Assembly (NCBI GenBank): GCA_018262135.1
Contig: JAGTSD010000006.1
Coordinates: 1-14,512, forward strand
DNA length: 14,512 bases
DNA from: Pseudomonadota bacterium
Lineage (GTDB): Bacteria; Pseudomonadota; Gammaproteobacteria; Competibacterales; Competibacteraceae
Direction: 5' to 3'
The notes below the pieces were generated by a model. It had not been told where the DNA came from, ran no database searches, and was given only the letters and a program-made list of their open reading frames with translations. This document shows, piece by piece, positions 7,082 to 14,512 of this stretch; the stretch's first letter is position 1, and every line of letters starts with the position of its first letter. Both the position numbers and the translations under genes were made by a program.

Positions 7082-8323
7082 GTGGCCAAGCGGCGAGTGG
7101 TAGTGACGGGCATGGGCATCGTGTCCCCGGTCGGCAGCACCGTGGAGACCGCCTGGACCCATATCCTGGCGGGTCGCAGCGGGATCGGACCGGTCACCGC
7201 CTTCGACGTCAGCGGTTTTCCGGTGCGGATCGGTGGCGCGGTGAAGGATTTTCAGGTCGAACAGTACCTGAATCCCAAGGAAGCCAAGAAGATGGATACC
7301 TTCATCCATTACGGCATTGGGGCGGCGGTGCAGGCGATCCGGGATGCGGGACTGGAAATCACCGAGGCGAACGCCGACCGGATCGGAACCTATATCGGTT
7401 CCGGCATCGGCGGCTTGCCGGGCATCGAGGAAGGCCATGCGGCGTTTTTGAAAGGTGGGCCACGCAGGCTGACGCCATTCTTCGTGCCGCGTAGCATCAT
7501 CAACATGGTTTCGGGCAATTTGTCGGTGCTGTACGGCATCAAGGGGCCGAACCTGGCGGTGGTCACCGCTTGCACCACCGGCACGCACAGCATCGGCTTG
7601 GCAGGCCGACTGATTGTGTACGGCGACGCCGACGTCATGATCGCGGGCGGTGCGGAAATGGCCACCACGCCTACCGGACTGTGCGGCTTCGCGGCGGCGC
7701 GGGCGCTGTCTACCCGCAACGACGAGCCGGAGAAAGCCAGCCGGCCGTGGGACCAGGACCGCGATGGCTTCGTGCTCAGCGACGGTGCCGGGGTGATGGT
7801 GCTGGAAGAGTACGAACACGCCCGGCGGCGCGGCGCGCGGATTTACGCCGAACTGATCGGTTTCGGCATGAGTGGCGACGCCTATCACATGACCCTGCCC
7901 TCACCGGATGGCGACGGCGCCCGGCGAGCAATGATCCATGCCCTGCGCGACGCGCAAATCGCGCCCGAGGCAGTGGATTACATCAACGCCCACGGCACCT
8001 CCACGCCGGCGGGCGACAAGATCGAAAGCGACGCCGCCAAGGCCGTGTTCGGCGAGCACGCCTACCGGCTGGCGATGAGTTCGACCAAATCCATGACCGG
8101 CCATCTGCTGGGGGCGGCTGGCGGGGTCGAGGCGATTTTCTCGGTGCTGGCGATCCGCGACCAGGTCGCGCCGCCCACCATCAATCTGGACCAGCCGGAA
8201 GAGGGCTGCGATCTTAACTACGTGCCGCACACTGCCCAGGAGCGGCGCATTCAGGTTGTGCTGTCGAATTCCTTCGGCTTTGGCGGCACCAACGGTTCAG
8301 TGATTTTCCGCGCGCTGGATTGA
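7082..8323 (+). CDS. fabF: Beta-ketoacyl-ACP synthase II FabF
   Basis: FabF elongates acyl-ACP with malonyl-ACP and controls the temperature-sensitive C16:1 to C18:1 step in E. coli. The product is 413 residues, the same as E. coli FabF. The catalytic residues are C164 ([10 protein letters not shown]), H304 ([11 protein letters not shown]), K336 ([11 protein letters not shown]) and H341, and the end [15 protein letters not shown] is conserved. The start is the GTG at 7082, giving (M)[17 protein letters not shown] with GAGGG (7070-7074) 7 nt upstream. An upstream start at 7052 would add ten residues from inside the terminator tail. The usual downstream partner pabC is absent; mltG follows after 48 bp. 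Confidence 0.97.
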   Translation: MAKRRVVVTGMGIVSPVGSTVETAWTHILAGRSGIGPVTAFDVSGFPVRIGGAVKDFQVEQYLNPKEAKKMDTFIHYGIGAAVQAIRDAGLEITEANADRIGTYIGSGIGGLPGIEEGHAAFLKGGPRRLTPFFVPRSIINMVSGNLSVLYGIKGPNLAVVTACTTGTHSIGLAGRLIVYGDADVMIAGGAEMATTPTGLCGFAAARALSTRNDEPEKASRPWDQDRDGFVLSDGAGVMVLEEYEHARRRGARIYAELIGFGMSGDAYHMTLPSPDGDGARRAMIHALRDAQIAPEAVDYINAHGTSTPAGDKIESDAAKAVFGEHAYRLAMSSTKSMTGHLLGAAGGVEAIFSVLAIRDQVAPPTINLDQPEEGCDLNYVPHTAQERRIQVVLSNSFGFGGTNGSVIFRALD

Positions 8324-8371
8324 CGCACGCTCGCTTTCTCCGGCAACGAAGTCGGGATGAGGGTTTCGACG

Positions 8372-10069
<1,698 letters not shown>

Positions 10070-10070
<1 letters not shown>

Positions 10071-11047
10071 TGGATGATGACCGCCTGCCCTGGCATCGGG
10101 ATCCCTGGCGCCGGATTCAACAGCGCCGCGCTGCCGGACGCCTGCCGCACGCTTTGTTGTTGTCCGGCCCGGCGGGACTGGGCAAGGGGCTGTTCGCCCG
10201 CGGGCTGGCGCGGGCGCTGCTCTGCGAACGTCCCGACGCCGGCGGCGAGGCTTGCGGCCAGTGTCGGAGTTGTCGGCTGTTCCGGGCCGGCAGTCATCCC
10301 GACTACAGCGTCGTGCAACCGGAAGAGGACGGCAGGATCATCAAGGTGGATCAAATCCGTGCTCTTTGCGCGTTCCTCGGCTACACCGCTCAGTACGGCG
10401 GCTACAAGATCGCGTTGCTGGAACCGGCCGACCGGCTGAACGTCAATGCGGCCAACAGCCTGCTGAAAACGTTGGAGGAACCGCCGGGTAACAGCCTCTT
10501 ACTGCTGGTGACCGCCCAGCCGGCACGGTTGCCGGCCACGGTGCGCAGCCGTTGTCAGAAGATCGGGTTCGACCCGCCGGCCATGGTGGCCGCAGTTCCC
10601 TGGCTGGCCGCGCGTGTCCAGCCTGGGATCGAGCCAGAGACCCTGTTGGAAGTTGCAGGCGGCGCTCCACTCGCCGCACTGGCCCAGGCCGATAGTGAGC
10701 GCTGGCATCGTCGCCGAGAACTGTTCGAACGTTACGAACAGGTGCTGGCCGGCCGAGCTGACCCGATTCGGGCGGCGGAAAGCTGGACGCGGGGCGATCT
10801 GGCCGAGAATCTGCGCTGGCTCATTGGTTGGCACACTGACCTGATTCGGCTTAAGATGAATTCCGAACCCCCTCGCCTGAGCAACCCCGATCTGCGTCCC
10901 GCGTTACAGCGCTGGGCTGACCAGCAAACGCCGCGCGCCCTGTTCGAACGATTGGATGCGGCGGTTCAGCTACACGCGCTCTGCACGACCACCCAAGTCA
11001 ATGCGCCCCTGCTGCTGGAGGCGTTTCTCGGCGATGCAGTCGGTTGA
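10070..11047 (+). CDS. holB: DNA polymerase III delta' subunit HolB
   Basis: HolB is a clamp-loader subunit that helps place the beta clamp on primed DNA. The 325-residue protein has an AAA+ N-terminal domain with a P-loop-like GPAGLGKG (33-40) and the four-cysteine zinc module C52, C62, C65 and C68. It also has NAANSLLKTLEEPPG (126-140) and the SRC motif (160-162). An intact lysine in the P-loop contrasts with E. coli delta', whose site is degenerate, although other bacteria keep it. The ATG at 10070 overlaps the tmk stop by one base (TGATG) and has GGAG (10058-10061) 8 nt upstream. Its place between tmk and pilZ fits the standard cluster. Confidence 0.94.
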
Positions 11048-11073
11048 TTTCTGATTTTGCAAGGTTGAACGAC

Positions 11074-11418
11074 ATGGCAGCTCCACGACAAGGCGTCATT
11101 TCCCTGTCCATCAAGGACAAGGCAATGCTGCATTCCAACTACATGCCTTTTGTCAAGGGTGGCGGCATTTTCATTCCGACCGAAAAAACCTTCGAACTGG
11201 GCGATGAAGTATTTTTACTGCTGACTGTTCTGGATGATCCGGAACGGTTCGCCATCACGGGCAAGGTAGTCTGGATCAATTACCGAACTACGCCCGGTGG
11301 CCGGCAGATGGGGGTCGGCATTCAGTTTGGCGGCGTGGAAGGCGCCAACCTCCAGAAAATCATTGAAGCTCAACTGGCCGGTTACATCCGCGCCGAACAG
11401 CCGACCAACACGATGTAG
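11074..11418 (+). CDS. pilZ: Type IV pilus assembly protein PilZ
   Basis: The 114-residue single-domain protein resembles the founding PilZ of Pseudomonas. That protein is needed for type IV pilus biogenesis and acts in the cytoplasm with the PilB ATPase and FimX-like partners. Visible features are ISLSIKDKAMLHSNYMPFVKGGGIFIPT, LGDEVFLLL, GKVVWINY, GVGIQF and the C-terminal PTNTM. The N-terminal RxxxR motif used by c-di-GMP-binding PilZ domains is absent, as in orthologues that do not bind the nucleotide. The ATG at 11074 has AAGG (11061-11064) 9 nt upstream; a TTG at 11044 inside holB is less likely. Its presence implies that the organism makes type IV pili. Confidence 0.93.
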   Translation: MAAPRQGVISLSIKDKAMLHSNYMPFVKGGGIFIPTEKTFELGDEVFLLLTVLDDPERFAITGKVVWINYRTTPGGRQMGVGIQFGGVEGANLQKIIEAQLAGYIRAEQPTNTM

Positions 11419-11431
11419 GCGCGGGTGGACG

Positions 11432-12256
11432 ATGCTGGCTGACTCCCACTGTCACCTGGACCGACTCGATCTGACGCTCTTCGGCGGCGATTTGGCAGGT
11501 GTACTGGACGCCGCCGCAGCGAACGACGTGACACGGCTATTGAGCGTAGCGACAGATTTGGAAAGCTGGCCGGCACTGGCCCGGATGACCGAGCCTTATC
11601 CCCAAGTTGCCCTGACGGTGGGGGTACATCCCAGCGAGGATGGCGGCCGCGCGCCAACCGTTGCGGAACTGGCGGCGCTGGGCCGCGAACCACGGGTGGT
11701 GGCCGTCGGTGAAACCGGGCTGGATTACTACTATGGAGCCGACAGCATCGCCCGCCAGCAGGACTGGTTCCGCATCCATATTGCCGCCGCCCGGGAATTG
11801 GGCAAGCCGCTGATCGTCCACAACCGCGATGCTGGCGACGATACCCTGCGGATTCTGGCGGAGGAAGGTGCGGCCGAGGTGGGTGGGGTATTGCACTGCT
11901 TCACCGAGGACTGGGCCATGGCGGAACGGGCCTTGGAACTGAATTTTCACATCTCCTTTTCCGGCATCGTGACTTTCAAGAACGCCAAGTCTATTCAGGA
12001 CGCGGCTCGTCGGTTGCCCGCCGACCGGTTGCTGGTGGAAACCGATTCGCCTTATCTGGCACCGGTTCCCCACCGGGGCAAGCCCAATCATCCGGCCTGG
12101 GTGCGGCATGTGGCGGAATTTGTCGCCCGGTTGCGCGGCGAGCCGCTCGAACAGGTAGCGGCGGTCACGACCATGAATTATTTGCGTTTGTTCAGCCCCT
12201 CACCCCCTGCCCCGCTCCCACCTGCGGGCGAAGGGAATCAATGGGAGGCGGCATGA
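11432..12256 (+). CDS. tatD: TatD-family metal-dependent deoxyribonuclease with an unusual C-terminal tail
   Basis: This TIM-barrel metallohydrolase is the YcfH-type member that follows holB in gammaproteobacteria; TatD proteins have 3'-5' DNase activity. Metal ligands are visible: H6 and H8 in DSHCHLD, E94 in GETGLDYYYG, H130 in VHNRDAGDD, H155 in VLHCFTED and D205 in ETDSPYLAPVPHRGKPNHP. The barrel ends normally with TTMNYLRLF at about residue 254. The last 20 residues (SPSPPAPLPPAGEG and onward) are proline-rich and appear to be encoded by a dispersed DNA repeat that overran the original stop. The ATG at 11432 starts 13 nt after pilZ and has only a poorly spaced GGGTGGA. The stop overlaps the Nudix ATG (ATGA). 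Confidence 0.95.
   Translation: MLADSHCHLDRLDLTLFGGDLAGVLDAAAANDVTRLLSVATDLESWPALARMTEPYPQVALTVGVHPSEDGGRAPTVAELAALGREPRVVAVGETGLDYYYGADSIARQQDWFRIHIAAARELGKPLIVHNRDAGDDTLRILAEEGAAEVGGVLHCFTEDWAMAERALELNFHISFSGIVTFKNAKSIQDAARRLPADRLLVETDSPYLAPVPHRGKPNHPAWVRHVAEFVARLRGEPLEQVAAVTTMNYLRLFSPSPPAPLPPAGEGNQWEAA
12196..12240 (+). repeat. Degenerate C-rich dispersed repeat forming the 3' end of tatD
   Basis: The run begins CCCCTCACCCCCTGCCCCGC and continues through CTGCGGGCGAAGGGAATC. It resembles the C-rich/G-rich palindromic repeats, read as SPSPPAPLP..GEG, that are scattered between genes in many proteobacteria. It is partly self-complementary (CCCGC with GCGGG). It covers the last 15 or so tatD codons and ends at the Nudix gene start. 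Only one copy is in the window, so its repeat status is inferred. Confidence 0.5.
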
Positions 12257-12876
12257 ATCACGCGGACATGCGCGACCGGATTCGCCGTTGCCTGCACTCG
12301 ACCCACCAGGTGGAAACCATCACCGGCGATCACGCGGTAGCTGGTATGGCAGCCGAGGAGCGGACCCTGACCCCGGCGGCGGTGCTGGTGCCGCTGGTCG
12401 AGCGGCCGGAGGGCTACACGGTGCTGTTGACCCAGCGCACCGCCCATCTCGAGCACCATGCCGGCCAGATCAGCTTTCCCGGTGGCCGGGCCGAGGAAGA
12501 GGATGCCAATCCGGTCGAGACCGCGTTGCGCGAGGCGGAAGAGGAAATCGGGTTACACCGCCGGCACGTGGTGGAAATCGCCGGCTTTCTCGATTTGTAT
12601 CAGACTATAACAGGGTTTCTGGTGACGCCGGTGGTGGGATTCGTGACGCCGCCGTTTGAGTTGACCCTGGATGAATTCGAGGTCGCCGAGGCGTTCGAGG
12701 TGCCGCTGGAATTCATCCTCGATCCAGGCCATCACGAGCATCACAGCATGTTCTACAAGGGCCAGCAGCGGCGTTATTACGTGATTCCCTACGAGGACCG
12801 CTTCATCTGGGGCGCGACCGCCGCCATGCTGGTCAACTTCGCCCGGCGACTAACCGGAAAACCGCTGTCGCCCTGA
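12253..12876 (+). CDS. Nudix hydrolase, CoA pyrophosphatase type (NudL-like)
   Basis: The 207-residue protein has the signature of the CoA-pyrophosphatase branch of Nudix enzymes: LLTQRTAHLEHHAGQISFPGG (about 58-78), directly followed by a Nudix box ending REAEEEIGL (93-101), whose glutamates would bind Mg2+. Such enzymes split CoA or its derivatives into 4'-phosphopantetheine and 3',5'-ADP. The later IPYEDRFIWGATAAML segment also fits the family. The ATG at 12253 is chosen because it overlaps the tatD stop as ATGA and has GGGAGG (12243-12248) close upstream; an ATG at 12241 would add four residues. The gene is probably the last of the operon. A link to acyl-CoA/ACP metabolism is plausible but only contextual. 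Confidence 0.9.
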   Translation: MNHADMRDRIRRCLHSTHQVETITGDHAVAGMAAEERTLTPAAVLVPLVERPEGYTVLLTQRTAHLEHHAGQISFPGGRAEEEDANPVETALREAEEEIGLHRRHVVEIAGFLDLYQTITGFLVTPVVGFVTPPFELTLDEFEVAEAFEVPLEFILDPGHHEHHSMFYKGQQRRYYVIPYEDRFIWGATAAMLVNFARRLTGKPLSP

Positions 12877-13065
12877 ATCCTGGGCATCGCTGGCCGCGCC
12901 CCGGTGGTAGACGAATTGCCGCAGCAGGAATTCCTCATCTCGTGGCGTCAGGTCGAATCGCAGGCTGGCCTGCTCGACCGTTTTAAGGGTGCAATGCCCC
13001 TGTTCGGCGAGCCATTCGAAGGCGTAGCGCAGCGCCTCGCCGTCGGGGATGATGGGTTTCAACAT
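12850..13065 (-). CDS. Small hypothetical protein, convergent with and overlapping the Nudix gene
   Basis: I do not recognise this 71-residue protein with certainty. It begins MLKPIIPDGEALRYAFEWL, continues through a predicted helical stretch (TLKTVEQASLRFDLTPRDEEFLLRQF) and ends in a polar tail. It has no signal peptide, membrane segment or metal motif. The ATG at 13065 has GAGAGG 8 nt upstream, a better start than the in-frame upstream codon at 13140. The good ribosome binding site, the ordered amphipathic pattern and the lack of a competing frame support a real gene. Its last nine codons overlap the 3' end of the Nudix gene on the other strand by 27 bp. A small helical regulatory or adaptor protein is possible, but no function can be assigned. 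Confidence 0.65.
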   Translation of the reverse strand: MLKPIIPDGEALRYAFEWLAEQGHCTLKTVEQASLRFDLTPRDEEFLLRQFVYHRGAASDAQDSGRQRFSG

Positions 13066-13366
13066 GGTGATGGCCTCTCTGTTTTTCTGAGCGCTATTTC
13101 TATAGACCACCAGCTTTTCCAAAAAACCTGGATGAGCCATTATTTTGACCCCAGCATGGGTGCCCAGAAAGCTAACGCTGTCCTATCACCGCATCATTAA
13201 ACGAGTTTCTGACGATCGGCAAGCTCTTTGAGTCCAGGCAGGTCTGAGTGAGCCCTGCCACCTTGGCAGCCACACAAAGCAAGACCACAAGACGATCCTG
13301 CCGCGCCCATCTACTGGGCTATGTATGCCAGTATGTGGGCGAATAACCCAGCTCGAGGAATCCACC
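13066..13366. other. 301-bp noncoding region before the helicase gene, with short hairpins
   Basis: No convincing gene, tRNA or mobile-element end is seen here. Base composition is more AT-rich on the left side (13070-13210) than in the neighbours. Short inverted repeats cluster on the right: CTGCCA/TGGCAG (13255-13269), GGCAGG/CCTGCC (13237-13259) and GCCCA/TGGGC (13305-13319). TTGACC at 13145-13150 could be a -35 box, but no -10 follows at the right distance. The helicase ribosome binding site GAGGAA (13355-13360) closes the region. Promoters for the leftward small gene and the rightward helicase should both lie here. Confidence 0.6.
13237..13269 (+). promoter_or_regulatory. Two mutually exclusive hairpins upstream of the helicase
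   Basis: CCTGCCA (13254-13260) can pair either with GGCAGG upstream (13237-13242, 11-nt loop) or with TGGCAG downstream (13264-13269, 3-nt loop). Only one can form at a time. No T-tract follows, so a terminator-based attenuator is not supported; protein operators or RNA switching remain possible. Confidence 0.3.

Positions 13367-14512
<1,146 letters not shown>

Noticed and set aside
12904..13200. 98-codon plus-strand frame downstream of the Nudix gene
   Set aside because: It is the antisense of the small minus-strand gene, has no ribosome binding site, and starts at a poor codon context.

Overview
The window is GC-rich, densely coded chromosomal DNA from a gammaproteobacterium. The main evidence is the gene order yceF (divergent) / yceD-rpmF-plsX-fabH-fabG-acpP-fabF-mltG-tmk-holB-pilZ-tatD, which is the gammaproteobacterial fatty-acid/L32 cluster. 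A pilZ gene between holB and tatD, as in Pseudomonas-like and other type IV pilus-bearing lineages, points away from the Enterobacteriaceae. The genus cannot be read from the sequence alone; an environmental, Competibacter-like lineage is a low-confidence guess.

Left part (1-2344): the 5' end of a mepA-type murein endopeptidase gene runs leftwards off the window. It is divergent from a gene for an iron-dependent alcohol dehydrogenase fused to a C-terminal SCP2-like domain. A striking inverted repeat built from CACGGAA-type nonamers lies between this gene and the convergent yceF.

Central part (2345-12876): yceF points left and a long co-directional block points right. The block makes ribosomal protein L32, starts phospholipid and fatty acid synthesis (PlsX, FabH, FabG, ACP, FabF), and continues with cell-wall (MltG), dTTP (Tmk), replication (HolB), pilus (PilZ), nuclease (TatD) and Nudix functions. 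Gaps are short, several start and stop codons overlap (plsX/fabH, tmk/holB, tatD/nudix), and two starts are non-ATG (TTG for fabH, GTG for fabF). A near-consensus sigma70 promoter sits so close to the yceD start that the transcript may be almost leaderless. A good intrinsic terminator lies between acpP and fabF and could explain ACP excess over FabF. Two genes usual in this cluster are absent: fabD between fabH and fabG, and pabC between fabF and mltG.

Right part (12850-14512): a small unrecognised leftward gene overlaps the end of the Nudix gene. A 301-bp noncoding stretch with competing hairpins follows, then the first 382 codons of a large SNF2/DEAD-type helicase. That helicase looks like the first gene of an accessory, probably anti-phage, island whose other genes lie beyond the window. 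This is the best place to look for a new system, but the window cannot show it by itself.
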